In this document: in pieces, positions 15,948 to 24,747 of the stretch
Numbering within the stretch: the stretch's first letter is position 1
How the letters are laid out: each line of letters begins with the position of its first letter
From: Trebonia sp963795335
GTDB taxonomy: Bacteria; Actinomycetota; Actinomycetes; Streptosporangiales; Streptosporangiaceae
Direction: 5' to 3'
Length of the DNA stretch: 64,000 nt
Assembly (NCBI GenBank): GCA_963795335.1
Contig: CAWCHI010000016.1
Location: forward strand, 1 to 64,000
Position numbers and translations under genes: made by a program
Notes under the pieces: generated by a model
Seen by the model: only the letters and a program-made list of their open reading frames with translations
Told to the model about the DNA's origin: nothing
Database searches by the model: none

Positions 15948-17339
15948 TCAGCTGCCCAGCGATGAGCGGAAGCTGGTGTCGTCGGCCTGGACCGCGCTGA
16001 CCGCGCCGGTCGCCGTGGTCTTCCCGCCGAGCAGGTCCGACATCTGCACCATGATCGTGTTCAGCAGGGTCGGGGTGGCCCAGTCGAGGTACGGCACCCC
16101 GGAGTTGTGCGCGGTGACCAGGTTGGCGTTGGTCACCTCGTCGGCGAACAGCGGGTTGCTGGACGGCAGCTTGACGCCGGGCGCGAGCATCGGGTCGGTC
16201 CCGAGGTTCACCGCTATCTGCGCCGCCGCCGGGCTGGCGGCGTAGTTCAGGAACGCGGCCGCGGCGGCCGCGTGCTTGGACTTGGACGACACGCACAGCT
16301 CGGTCGCGGCCGACATGGTGGCGACGGCGGGCTGGCCGTCGTTGCGCGGCAGGATGAAGGAGCCAAACCCCTTGCTCTGCGCGGTGGAGGTGAACGGCAG
16401 CGAGCCGGAGTAGTCGAAGTGGAACAGGGCGTCCCCGGCGACGAACTGGGTCTCGGCGTCGGTCTCCGGCACCCCCTCGAACTGCTTGGTGAAGTAGCCC
16501 TTGGCCGACCACTGGCTCATCGTCTGCACCGCCTGCGGGAACCCGGTCGCCGGGCTGCTGAGGCTGGTCTTGCCCAGCGAGTAAATGAGGTTGGTGATGT
16601 CGGACTGGTTGCCGAGCGCGTCCATGACGCTGTAGAGCGGCTGGGTGATGCCGGTCTGGCCCTGGTCGCCGAGTGCGATCGGGGTGATCCCAGCCTGCTT
16701 CGCCTTGGCCAGGTCGCTCGTGAACGCGGTCAGCGTGGTGGGCACGCCGAGTCCCAGGCGCGCGAGCAGCGCGCGGTTGTAGTAGACCTCGATCGTCGAC
16801 GACAGCGCCACCGGCATCCCGAACAGCACGCCGGTGCCCATCTGCTTGCCGCTGGAGGAGAACTCCTGCTCGCGCAGGATCGACGGGGGCACGTTCTTGC
16901 TCCACCCGTAGGCCGAGGAGTACGAGTCCAGGTTGTCCACCAGGCCGCCCTGGACCAGGGTGCCGAGGGACTGCCAGCCGTTGTTCGGCGGCACGATGTC
17001 GGGCGGGGTGGCCGACTTCATCTTCAGCGGGAGTTCCTGCATCAGGTCGGACCAGTCCATCGACTGCCGCTGGACCGAGATGTTGGGGTACTTCTTCTCG
17101 AACCCGGCGACCACGTCGTTCATCCACGTGTTGTCGACGCCGCCGGTGAAGTAGTCGAGCACGTGCAGGGAGACGTTGCCCAGCGTGGCTGGGTTGGTGG
17201 TCACCGGGCCGGACGGGGCGGCGCTGCCGGAGGCCGCACCGCCCGCCACGCCGGGCGTGCACGCCGAGACGCCCAGGCAGGCCGTGGCGGCGAGCGCGGC
17301 CAGTGAGCCGCTGATGAAGGAAGTCTTGCGCCGTCGCAT
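15948..17339 (-). CDS. Sugar ABC transporter substrate-binding lipoprotein, 463 aa
   Basis: Lipoprotein signal: MRRRKTSFIS, hydrophobic core, lipobox VSAC with Cys27. The mature protein is a family 1 extracellular solute-binding protein with typical blocks (VLDYFTGGVDNTWMNDVVAG, MPVALSSTIEVYYNRALLAR, FLNYAASPAAAQIA). AGGAG is 6 bases before ATG 17339. It is the first gene of the operon SBP-permease-permease-(tenA). It is divergent from the GntR gene across a 151-bp region with several inverted or repeated motifs. Confidence 0.92.
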   Translation of the reverse strand: MRRRKTSFISGSLAALAATACLGVSACTPGVAGGAASGSAAPSGPVTTNPATLGNVSLHVLDYFTGGVDNTWMNDVVAGFEKKYPNISVQRQSMDWSDLMQELPLKMKSATPPDIVPPNNGWQSLGTLVQGGLVDNLDSYSSAYGWSKNVPPSILREQEFSSSGKQMGTGVLFGMPVALSSTIEVYYNRALLARLGLGVPTTLTAFTSDLAKAKQAGITPIALGDQGQTGITQPLYSVMDALGNQSDITNLIYSLGKTSLSSPATGFPQAVQTMSQWSAKGYFTKQFEGVPETDAETQFVAGDALFHFDYSGSLPFTSTAQSKGFGSFILPRNDGQPAVATMSAATELCVSSKSKHAAAAAAFLNYAASPAAAQIAVNLGTDPMLAPGVKLPSSNPLFADEVTNANLVTAHNSGVPYLDWATPTLLNTIMVQMSDLLGGKTTATGAVSAVQADDTSFRSSLGS

Positions 17340-17360
17340 CCGCTTCTCCTGATGATTAGG

Positions 17361-17376
17361 TCCCACTCTGGTGGGA
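17361..17376. promoter_or_regulatory. Inverted repeat upstream of the sugar-binding protein
   Basis: TCCCAC-TCTG-GTGGGA is a perfect 6-bp inverted repeat 22-37 bases ahead of the binding-protein start codon, a position suited to a repressor site. It differs from the 17-bp motif nearby, so a second regulator is possible. Confidence 0.35.
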
Positions 17377-17398
17377 TTTCGGGCAGTCTAAGTCCCGC

Positions 17399-17415
17399 AT
17401 ACCAGATAGTCCAGT
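17399..17415. promoter_or_regulatory. Predicted GntR operator, copy 1
   Basis: ATACCAGATAGTCCAGT matches the copy at 18277-18293 at 15 of 17 positions. It lies between the divergent importer and gntR genes. On the other strand the half sites read ACTGG..TATCTGGT, close to the TGGTCT half sites of the Streptomyces DasR element. ACTGGTATGGTCC at 17474-17486, directly before the gntR ATG, may be a weaker third site. Confidence 0.55.
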
Positions 17416-17490
17416 GGATGCCCCAAATGAAGATTGGTTACCTTTGCTCGGGAGTGGTGAAGCACGCCGCCCTACTGGTATGGTCCGGCC

Positions 17491-18225
17491 ATGTCGCAGC
17501 AGGACACAGCGGGCGCCACCGGGGTCGCGGAGGCCTACCGGAAGCTGAACGAGCTGCTCCGCCGCAGCTCGTTCCCGCCGGGAAGCAGACTCCCGGGCGA
17601 GCGCGAGCTGGCGGTCAGACTGGGCGTAAGCAGGTCAACCCTCCGCAAAACGCTGGACCAGCTCGAGGATAGGGGGGTCCTCAACCGGTCGCCAAAACGT
17701 GGCTGGTTCGTGCCCCCCAGCGTGGTCGGCGAGCCGCCGAGCACCCTGCAGAGCTTCTCGGAGATGGCGCGGGCCCGCGGGCTGGCGGCGGGCGCCGTGG
17801 TCCTGTCCGCCCGCAAGCGCCCGGCCACCTTTGACGAGGCCGGCACGCTGCGGATCGCGCCGGCGGCGGAAGTGCTCGAGCTGTCCCGGCTGCGCACCCT
17901 GGACGGCGTGCCGGTCTGCGTCGACGTCAGCGTGGTCGTGCTGGCCCGGGTGCCCCTCCTGGCCAGCACCGACATGACAGACCGGTCGCTCTACGAGACG
18001 ATCGAGGAGCTGTCCGACGTCAAGATCGAGCGCAGCTCCTACACCCTGCGGGCGGACGCCTGCGGCCAGGCGCTGGCGGAGCGGCTCAATATCGAGCCCG
18101 GAGCCCCCGTGCTGATCGGGGAGGAGATCACCTACCTGACGGACGGCAGCCCGATCCTGTCGGGCACGATGTCGTACCGAGCCGACGCGTACCGCTTCCA
18201 GGCCGACCTGTTCCGGTCGGCGTAG
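17491..18225 (+). CDS. GntR family regulator with UTRA domain (HutC subgroup), 244 aa
   Basis: Winged-helix domain at residues 8-75 (SRLPGERELAVRLGVSRSTL then RKTLDQLEDRGVL) followed by a UTRA effector domain (about 90-240: LELSRLRTLDGVPVCVDVSV, LNIEPGAPVLIGEEITYLTDG). The HutC subgroup, including DasR and NagR, binds phosphorylated aminosugars. It is divergent from the importer and heads the sugar-catabolic gene row. The ATG at 17491 lacks a strong ribosome site. Confidence 0.92.
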   Translation: MSQQDTAGATGVAEAYRKLNELLRRSSFPPGSRLPGERELAVRLGVSRSTLRKTLDQLEDRGVLNRSPKRGWFVPPSVVGEPPSTLQSFSEMARARGLAAGAVVLSARKRPATFDEAGTLRIAPAAEVLELSRLRTLDGVPVCVDVSVVVLARVPLLASTDMTDRSLYETIEELSDVKIERSSYTLRADACGQALAERLNIEPGAPVLIGEEITYLTDGSPILSGTMSYRADAYRFQADLFRSA

Positions 18226-18276
18226 CGCCGGGGGACCGCCGCCGGGACCTCGATTGACGCGTACCCACATTGACCT

Positions 18277-18293
18277 AGACCAGATAGACCAGT
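18277..18293. promoter_or_regulatory. Predicted GntR operator, copy 2
   Basis: AGACCAGATAGACCAGT lies 47-63 bases before the isomerase start and matches the copy at 17399-17415 at 15 of 17 positions. The reverse strand reads ACTGGTCTATCTGGTCT, two direct TGGTCT half sites. The GntR protein encoded between the two copies is the obvious candidate binder. Confidence 0.55.
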
Positions 18294-18339
18294 TATGGTG
18301 CAACGGCCTAATGGATGTCAATCTGGTTCGGAGTGGTGC

Positions 18340-19173
18340 ATGCTGGTACAGCCGACAGTGTTCGACGGGCCGGAGGGGATCGGGCGCGCTCTCGCGGCGC
18401 TGATCGCGGGCCGGCTCGCGGAGGCAGCCGAGGCGGGACGGCCGTTTCTCCTCGGCTGCCCCAGCGGACGCAGCCCGCAGAGCACCTACGCGGCCCTGGC
18501 GCGCGAGGTCGGCGCGCGCGGTACGGACCTGGGCGGTCTGGTCATCGTGATGATGGACGAGTACGTCGAACGGGACGAGGCAACCGGCCGGATGCGCCGG
18601 GTCGACCCGGCCGCCGCGCACAGCTGCGTGCGTTTCGGGCAGGCCGAGATCGTCGACCGGCTGAACGCCGCCGCCCGCCCCGGGCGCGGGATGCGGGCCG
18701 GCTCCTACTGGGTCCCGGATCCGGCGGTGCCCGGCGACTATGACCGGCGGATCGCGGATCACGGCGGGGTCGACGTGTTTATCCTGGCCAGTGGGGCCGG
18801 CGACGGCCACGTGGCGTTCAACCCGCCCGGGACCGCGCCGGACACGGTCACCCGGGTGGTGCGCCTGGCCGAGCAGACCAGGCGGGACAACCTGGAGACC
18901 TTCCCGAGCTTCGGGGCCGACCTCGACCGGGTCCCGCACTACGGGGTCACCGTCGGCGTGGGGACCATCCGCGACCACTCCCGGCAGGTCGTGCTGGTGG
19001 CCCACGGGGCGCCGAAGGCGCACGCGGTCCGCCGGGTCGCCGAGGCCGGCCGCTACCAGGCCGAGTGGCCCGCCACGATCCTCGCGGACTGCGCGAACCC
19101 GCTGCTGTTCGTGGACCGGGCCGCTGCCACCGAACTGAACGGCCACCGCCCGGCCGAGACCGTCAACAATTAA
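18340..19173 (+). CDS. NagB-like sugar-phosphate isomerase/deaminase, 277 aa
   Basis: The glucosamine-6-phosphate isomerase/6-phosphogluconolactonase fold is shown by FLLGCPSGRSPQSTYAAL (phosphate loop), VIVMMDEYVERD (catalytic Asp/Glu region), LASGAGDGHVAFNPPGT (matching the NagB GxGxDGHIAFNEP block) and GVTVGVGTIRDHSRQVVLVA. The active-site helix differs somewhat from true NagB, so the reaction may be on a related phosphosugar. ATG 18340 is preferred over 18295, which abuts the operator. It is the first gene of the row isomerase, GH4, kinase, GH1. Confidence 0.82.
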   Translation: MLVQPTVFDGPEGIGRALAALIAGRLAEAAEAGRPFLLGCPSGRSPQSTYAALAREVGARGTDLGGLVIVMMDEYVERDEATGRMRRVDPAAAHSCVRFGQAEIVDRLNAAARPGRGMRAGSYWVPDPAVPGDYDRRIADHGGVDVFILASGAGDGHVAFNPPGTAPDTVTRVVRLAEQTRRDNLETFPSFGADLDRVPHYGVTVGVGTIRDHSRQVVLVAHGAPKAHAVRRVAEAGRYQAEWPATILADCANPLLFVDRAAATELNGHRPAETVNN

Positions 19174-19184
19174 AGGGAGACACA

Positions 19185-20519
19185 ATGGCTCGCGTAAAGA
19201 TTGCCTACCTGGGCGGCGGCTCCTCCAGGGCCCCCGGCACCATGGCGTCCTTCATCCACCACGGAGCCGAGTTCGACGGCTCGGAGTTCGTCCTGATCGA
19301 CCTCGACCCCGACCACCTGGAGATCACCCGCCGGCTAGCGGCCCAGATGGCGCGCGCGGCTGGGCTCGACATCACCGTCACCGCCACCACCGACCTGCGC
19401 CGCGGTCTGGCCGACGTCGACGGGGTGCTGTCCAGCTTCCGGCCGGGCGGATTCGAGGCGCGTGCGCTCGACGAGCGCATCCCGCTCAAGTACGGGGTGA
19501 TCGGGCAGGAGACGCAGGGCCCGGGCGGCCTGATGATGTCGCTGCGGTCCGCGCAGGTCATGCGGGAGCTGTGCGCCACCCTGGCCGAGGTCGCGCCGCG
19601 GGCGCGGGTGTTCAACTACACCAACCCGGTCAACATCGTCTCCCAGGCGGTGGCGGACAACACCGGCATCCCGGTCGTCTCCTTCTGCGAGGGCCCGATC
19701 GTCTTCCCGCCGGTCGTCGCCAAGGCGGCCGGCCTCGACCCGGCCAAGCTGGATGCGAACATGACCGGCGTGAACCACAACGTCTGGTCCAACCAGGCGA
19801 CCTACGACGGGCGGGACGCCATCGAGGTGCTCCGCGAGCGCTGGGAAGAGCTGCGTGACGCCCCGCCGCTGACCGACCTCAACGGTTACCGGGCGCTGCA
19901 CCTGGCGGTCGCGGTCGGCTCCATCCCCTCCGACTACTTCAACTACTACTACTTCCGCGACGAGCTGCTGCGCGAGCTCCAGCTCGCCCGGCAGACCCGC
20001 TCGGAGGTGATCACCAGCTCGCTCGGCGGTTACTGGTCGCACTACACCGAGCAGGCCGACAGCGCCACCCCGCAGCTGGACCCGCGCCGCTCGCGCGGCG
20101 GCATCCACGAGCTCGAGCTGGCCATCGACGCGATGAGCGCGTTCTACAACGACACCGGGGCCCGGCTGCCGTTCAACATCCCCAACGCCGGCGGGATCGT
20201 GCCCGGCTTCGACGAGAACGTCGTGGTCGAGCTGTGGGGCACGGTCGACGCCAAGGGCTTTCACCCCGAGCCGCAGCGGCCGCTGCCCACCTCGGTGCTC
20301 GGCATCACTCAGCAGCTGGCCGAGTACCAGCTGCTCGCGGCGAAGGCGGGCTGGGACGGCACCCGCGAGGACGCGGTCCGGGCGATGGTCGCCCACCCGC
20401 TCGTCCCGTCGCTGACCGTGGCCGAGGCGCTGTACGACGAGATGGCGGTGGCCCAGCGCCAGTGGCTGCCGGAGCGCCTGCTGCGGGTTGGCCCGTCCCG
20501 CCGGCCCTCGCGCTCGTGA
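19185..20519 (+). CDS. Glycoside hydrolase family 4 (6-phospho-beta-glucosidase-like), 444 aa
   Basis: NAD+-binding start VKIAYLGGGSSRAPG, acidic FVLIDLDPDHLEI, then RVFNYTNPVNIVSQA and the Mn-binding Cys in VVSFCEGP with Asn-His in GVNHNVW. GH4 enzymes hydrolyse glycosides by a redox elimination route using NAD+ and Mn2+; many act on 6-phospho-disaccharides. GGGAG precedes ATG 19185. It is coupled by GTGA to the kinase. Substrate specificity (phospho-beta-glucoside or aminosugar disaccharide) is inferred from context only. Confidence 0.9.
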   Translation: MARVKIAYLGGGSSRAPGTMASFIHHGAEFDGSEFVLIDLDPDHLEITRRLAAQMARAAGLDITVTATTDLRRGLADVDGVLSSFRPGGFEARALDERIPLKYGVIGQETQGPGGLMMSLRSAQVMRELCATLAEVAPRARVFNYTNPVNIVSQAVADNTGIPVVSFCEGPIVFPPVVAKAAGLDPAKLDANMTGVNHNVWSNQATYDGRDAIEVLRERWEELRDAPPLTDLNGYRALHLAVAVGSIPSDYFNYYYFRDELLRELQLARQTRSEVITSSLGGYWSHYTEQADSATPQLDPRRSRGGIHELELAIDAMSAFYNDTGARLPFNIPNAGGIVPGFDENVVVELWGTVDAKGFHPEPQRPLPTSVLGITQQLAEYQLLAAKAGWDGTREDAVRAMVAHPLVPSLTVAEALYDEMAVAQRQWLPERLLRVGPSRRPSRS

Positions 20520-21511
20520 TTTACCTCGGCATCGACGCCGGCAACAGCAAGACCGCGGTGCTCGCGTGCCTCGGCTCGGGCCGGGTCGTGGGGGCGGCCC
20601 GGTCAGGCTGCGGCGACATCTACGGCGCCGCGGGCGAGGAGGCCGCGGTCCGTGAGGTGCTCCGGGCGGCCGACGCCGCGCTGGCCGACGCCGGCGCCGG
20701 CCGCCCGGACGTGGCCGCGGCCGCGTTCCGGCTGGCCGGCGTGGACTGGCCGGAGGACCAGCGATACTGGGACGACGTGCTGAGCAGGGAGTGGCCCGGG
20801 CTGACCCGGTCGATCCTCAACGACGGGTACGCCGCGATCCGCAGCGGCGAGCCGTCCGGCGTCGGCGTCGCGGTCAACGCGGGCACGTCGGCGGCTATCG
20901 CCGCGCGCGGCCGCGACGGCACGACCTGGGACATGGGCTGGTGGGGCCAGCATGCGATGGGAGCCCTCGGCCTGGTCTCCGAGGCACTCAAGGCGGTCTA
21001 CCTGGCCCACCTGGGGGCGGCCCCGGGAACCGCCCTCGCCGCGGCGCTGCTGGACTTCTACCGGATGACGGACCTGGCCGAGCTCAACCAGTGGTTCACC
21101 CGCCGTCGTCAGCCGGCCGGGATACCGGAGAAGGTCCGGGCGGCCCGGGTGGTCACCGACACCGCCCGGCGCGGCGACCCGGTCGCCGCGGGCATCGTGG
21201 ACGAGCAGGGCCGCCGCTTCGCGCTGTACGCCGAGATCGCCGCCCGCCAGGTCGGGCTGCGCCACGGGGGCGGCAACGTCCCGGTGGTGATGTCCGGGTC
21301 GGTGCTGACCGAGCGCGACTCCCCGGTCGCGGCCGCGCTGGGGGCTCACCTGCCGCGGCTGCTGCCGGAGGCGGAACTGCGCCCCGCGACCCTGCCGCCG
21401 GTGGCCGGGTCGGCGCTCGACGCCATCGCCGAGGGTGGCGCCGCGGTCACCGGGCGGGTGGCCGACTGCCTGGCGGGCACCATCCCGCCCGCGTCGTTCT
21501 TCCGTACCTGA
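20516..21511 (+). CDS. BadF/BadG/N-acetylglucosamine-kinase-type sugar kinase, 331 aa
   Basis: ASKHA fold. The phosphate-1 motif is YLGIDAGNSKTAVLACL, with FRLAGVDWPEDQR, NDGYAAIRSG (phosphate 2) and VAVNAGTSAAIAARG. MSGSVLTERDSP forms the adenosine site. The GTG start at 20516 overlaps the GH4 stop (GTGA). It most likely phosphorylates a sugar entering by the ABC importer, making the substrate for the isomerase and GH4 enzyme (inference from order and coupling). Confidence 0.88.
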   Translation: MIYLGIDAGNSKTAVLACLGSGRVVGAARSGCGDIYGAAGEEAAVREVLRAADAALADAGAGRPDVAAAAFRLAGVDWPEDQRYWDDVLSREWPGLTRSILNDGYAAIRSGEPSGVGVAVNAGTSAAIAARGRDGTTWDMGWWGQHAMGALGLVSEALKAVYLAHLGAAPGTALAAALLDFYRMTDLAELNQWFTRRRQPAGIPEKVRAARVVTDTARRGDPVAAGIVDEQGRRFALYAEIAARQVGLRHGGGNVPVVMSGSVLTERDSPVAAALGAHLPRLLPEAELRPATLPPVAGSALDAIAEGGAAVTGRVADCLAGTIPPASFFRT

Positions 21512-21545
21512 CAGTTCCCCCAGACCGAGGAAGCGAGGAGCAGCC

Positions 21546-22895
21546 GTGGAGGACTTCGACTGGGTGCCGCCCGGGTTCGCCTGGGGCACCGCCACCGCGT
21601 CCTACCAGATCGAGGGCGCGGTCGCCGAAGACGGCCGTGGCCCGTCGATCTGGGACACGTTCACGCACACGCCGGGCCGGATCGCCGGCGGCGCCACCGG
21701 CGATATTGCCTGCGACCACTACCACCGCTGGCGCGAGGACATCGCCCTCATGCGGTCCCTCGGCGTGACCGCCTACCGCTTCTCGGTCGCCTGGCCGCGG
21801 GTCTTCCCCGACGGCACCGGGGCGGTCAACCCGGCCGGGCTGGCCTACTACGACCGGCTGGTCGACGGCCTGCTCGAGGCGGGCATCGCCCCGTTCCCGA
21901 CGCTGTACCACTGGGACCTGCCGCAGGCGCTGCAGGATCAGGGCGGATGGGCGGCCCGCGCGACCGCTGAGCGCTTCGCCGAGTACGCCGCTGCGGTCGC
22001 CGGGTCGCTCGGCGACCGCGTCGGCGACTGGGCCACCCTGAACGAGCCGCGGGTCTCCGCCTGGCTCGGGTACCTGCAGGGGGTGCATGCGCCGGGCATC
22101 ACCGACCCGCGGGCCGCCGTGCACGCCTCCTACCACCTGCTGCTGGCCCACGGCCTGGGCACCGCGGCCATCCGGGCGGCGGCGCCCGGGACCCGGGTCG
22201 GCGTGGTCAACGCGCACACCGTGTGCGAGCCCGCCACCGGGTCGGACGCCGACGCGGCGGCCGCCGTGCGGTACGACGGCCACGCCAACCGCTGGTGGCT
22301 CGACCCGTTGCACGGGCGCGGCTTCCCGGCCGACATGCGCGCCGTCTACGGGGTGGACCTGCCGGAGCGGCCGGGCGACGCGGCGGTCATCGCCGCCCCG
22401 CTCGACTGGCTCGGCGTGAACTACTACTCGCCCAGCTTCGTCGCCGCCGACCCGGCCGCCCCGGTGCCGCATATCCGGGTGGTGCGGACGCGGCCCGGCG
22501 CGCGGCAGACGATGCTCGGCTGGGAGGTACGAGCCGCCGGGCTCGAGCAGATCCTGCTCCGGCTCAGCCGGGACTACGGCGCCGGACGGCTCTACGTGAC
22601 CGAGAACGGCTCGGCCTGGCCGGACTCCGTCGCCCCCGACGGGCAGGTCCATGACCAGGACCGGGTGCGCTACCTCGACGAGCACGTGGCCGCGTGCGGC
22701 CGGGCGGCCCGCCAGGGCGCGCCGCTGGCCGGGTACTTCGCGTGGTCCCTGCTGGACAACTTCGAGTGGGCGGAGGGCTACGCGCCGCGGTTCGGCATCG
22801 TCCACGTCGACTACGCGACGCAACGGCGGACCGTCAAGGACAGCGGCCGCCGCTACGCCGAGCTCATCCGGGCGGCCGGCGCGCCCCCGCGGTAG
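21546..22895 (+). CDS. Glycoside hydrolase family 1 beta-glucosidase, 449 aa
   Basis: TIM-barrel GH1. The N-terminal signature is FAWGTATASYQIEGA; the acid/base Glu is in TLNEPRVSAW and the nucleophile Glu in LYVTENGSAW. The sugar-binding end reads GYFAWSLLDNFEWAEGY. The GTG start has GAGGAG upstream. No signal peptide is present, so it cleaves imported beta-glucosides in the cytoplasm. It completes the sugar gene row after a 34-bp gap. Confidence 0.94.
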   Translation: MEDFDWVPPGFAWGTATASYQIEGAVAEDGRGPSIWDTFTHTPGRIAGGATGDIACDHYHRWREDIALMRSLGVTAYRFSVAWPRVFPDGTGAVNPAGLAYYDRLVDGLLEAGIAPFPTLYHWDLPQALQDQGGWAARATAERFAEYAAAVAGSLGDRVGDWATLNEPRVSAWLGYLQGVHAPGITDPRAAVHASYHLLLAHGLGTAAIRAAAPGTRVGVVNAHTVCEPATGSDADAAAAVRYDGHANRWWLDPLHGRGFPADMRAVYGVDLPERPGDAAVIAAPLDWLGVNYYSPSFVAADPAAPVPHIRVVRTRPGARQTMLGWEVRAAGLEQILLRLSRDYGAGRLYVTENGSAWPDSVAPDGQVHDQDRVRYLDEHVAACGRAARQGAPLAGYFAWSLLDNFEWAEGYAPRFGIVHVDYATQRRTVKDSGRRYAELIRAAGAPPR

Positions 22896-23046
22896 CCGCG
22901 CTCTGCCCCTGGACTTGACGGGAGCCCCGTTCCGGTCGACCATAAAGCTAACCGACTGGCCGGTTGGGCCCCGATCACGCACCTCGTGGCATCGGATGAG
23001 CGGGGAGTGCCTCGATGACGTGTGCTTGGAGTGAGTTCTGACGAGC

Positions 23047-24454
23047 GTGGACGGGTTCGGCCCCTCAGCCTCAGGAACCGACCGCGGAGACGGCGCTGCC
23101 CCTCGTGGTGGCTGCGCTTCCCCGGCGCCCACCGTGCCGCCGATCGAGGACCCGCTGTCCGGCTCGCCGGCCCAGGACCTGGCGCTGGCCCTCGAAGTGG
23201 CCCAGGACCTGGACGCCGACCCCGGGACCGGCCGTCCCCCGCGGCCGGGCCGGGTCCGGAACATGCCCACCGGGTGGCGCCGGGTGGCGCTGATCGGCAC
23301 CATGTCGATCTTCGGGCCGCTGTGCATCGACATGTACCTGCCGGCCCTGCCCGATATCAACCGGCAGCTGCACGCGAGCGCGTCGGCGGTGCAGCTCACC
23401 CTGACCGCGTGCCTCATCGGGATGGCGCTCGGCCAGCTCGTCCTTGGCCCCGTCAGCGACCGCGTCGGCCGCCGGGCGCCGCTGCTGGCCGGACTGGCCG
23501 CCTTCACCGTGTCCTCCCTGGCCTGCGCGCTCGCCCCGAACATCTACGCGCTGACCGGTTTCCGCCTCATCCAGGGCTTCGGCGGTGCCGCGGGCATCGT
23601 GATGGCCCGCTCGATCGTCCGCGACCTGCACTCGGGCGGCCCTGGCCCGCTTCTTCGCCACGCTGATGCTCGCCACCGGGGTCGGCCCGGTGGTCGCGCC
23701 GCAGATCGGCAGCTGGATCCTGTCGTTCACCAGCTGGCGCGGCGTGTTCGTGGTGCTGGCCGGCTGCGGCGCCGTCCTGATGGTGTCGGCCTGGTGGCGG
23801 ATACCGGAGACGCTGACCGCGCAGAACCGGCAGTCGGGCACGATCTGGTCGACCCTGCGCACGATGGCCGCGGTCTCCCGGGACCGCGTCTTCATCGGCT
23901 GCGTGCTGGCCTGCGGGCTGGGCATGGGCGGCACGTTCGCCTACATCTCCGGGTCCTCGTTCGTGCTGCAGAACGTCTACGGGCTGTCCGCGCTCTGGTA
24001 CGGCCTGGTCTTTGCCCTCAACGCGTTCGGCATGATCATCGGGGCCCAGGTCAGCGGCCGCCTGGCGGCCCGGGTCGGGGCCGGCCCGCTGCTGACGGCC
24101 GGGCTGGCGACCATGATCGTCGGCGGCGCGGTGCTGTTCACCGTGGTCGTCAGCCACGCGGCCGGGCTGGCGGGGGTGATCCCGGCGCTGTGGGTGGTCA
24201 TGTTCGGCTTCGGCTTCGTCGGCCCGAACTCGGCCGCGCTCGCCATGCAGCGCTACCCGCAGGCGGCCGGCTCGGCGGCGGCAGTCCTCGGCTCCTTCCA
24301 GTTCGGCATGGCCGCCATCATCGCGCCGCTGGCAGGCGCGGGCGGCCCGAAAGACGCGCTCCCGATGGTGCTCCTCGTCCTGCTCCTGCCGATAGCGGCG
24401 CTGATCGCCCGCGTCCTGCTGGCCCGGCCGGGGAGCCAGCCGGCCGCGAGCTGA
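23047..24454 (+). CDS. Bcr/CflA family MFS drug exporter, frame broken near 23,640
   Basis: The first frame carries spans 1-4 with the family block DMYLPALPDINRQLHASASA and LVLGPVSDRVGRRAPLL. After IVRDLHSG, near 23,637, the reading must move to the next frame, which continues ALARFFATLMLATGVGPVVAP through spans 5-12 to the stop at 24454. The net change is one extra base or two missing within a GGGCGGCCC run. Either the gene is a pseudogene or the base call is wrong; everything else is intact. GTG 23047 gives a 72-residue hydrophilic leader, while ATG 23263 gives the usual N-terminus. Confidence 0.8.
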
Positions 24455-24461
24455 GCGCAGC

Positions 24462-24617
24462 AGCCAGCACCTCATCGCGGTGCAGAGCGTGCTGCGCGAG
24501 GACTGCTGGGCTGAGCTCGACCGGGGCTTCCGGCGGGAGCGGCTTGACGTCTTGCACGTGCTGCTGCACGTCGAGGCGGGGGAGCGGGACGCTGACACGG
24601 CGCCAGATGGACGTTGA
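24462..24617 (+). pseudogene. C-terminal fragment of a P-loop kinase-like gene
   Basis: The frame from about 24462 reads QHLIAVQSVLREDCWAELDR, then GFRRERLDVLHVLLHVEAGER, and stops at TGA 24615-24617. The layout resembles the acceptor/lid part of AAA-type small-molecule kinases of actinobacteria. No Walker A sequence or start codon is present upstream, because the frame enters from the end of the MFS gene. It is therefore a remnant. Confidence 0.4.
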
Positions 24618-24713
24618 CGACCGTTTGCCGCGCGAACATAATCAATTTCAGATTTCTTTCGCCCCGCCTCGCGTAGATGCAGCTCAGTTAAGGCAAATGT
24701 CCGGTATTGCTGG

Positions 24714-24727
24714 CTGAACGCGTTTCA
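24714..24727. promoter_or_regulatory. KstR-like operator candidate
   Basis: CTGAACGCGTTTCA fits the KstR consensus TnnAACnnGTTnnA at all defined positions but the first. It also forms the inverted repeat CTGAA-CGCGT-TTCAG (24714-24728). It lies 21 bases before the ATG of the racemase-TetR gene, so autoregulation by the encoded TetR domain is plausible. Confidence 0.45.
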
Positions 24728-24747
24728 GATGATCGGAGGGCTCGCCC

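Noticed and set aside
15913..17262. Long minus-strand frame overlapping the sugar-binding lipoprotein
   Set aside because: It is a shifted frame of the same gene, Arg/Gln rich without motifs. The lipoprotein frame has the signal peptide, lipobox and family blocks.
21447..23543. A 698-codon minus-strand frame opposite the GH1 gene
   Set aside because: It covers the GH1 gene and the start of the exporter on the opposite strand, with low-complexity Arg/Gly/Val composition.
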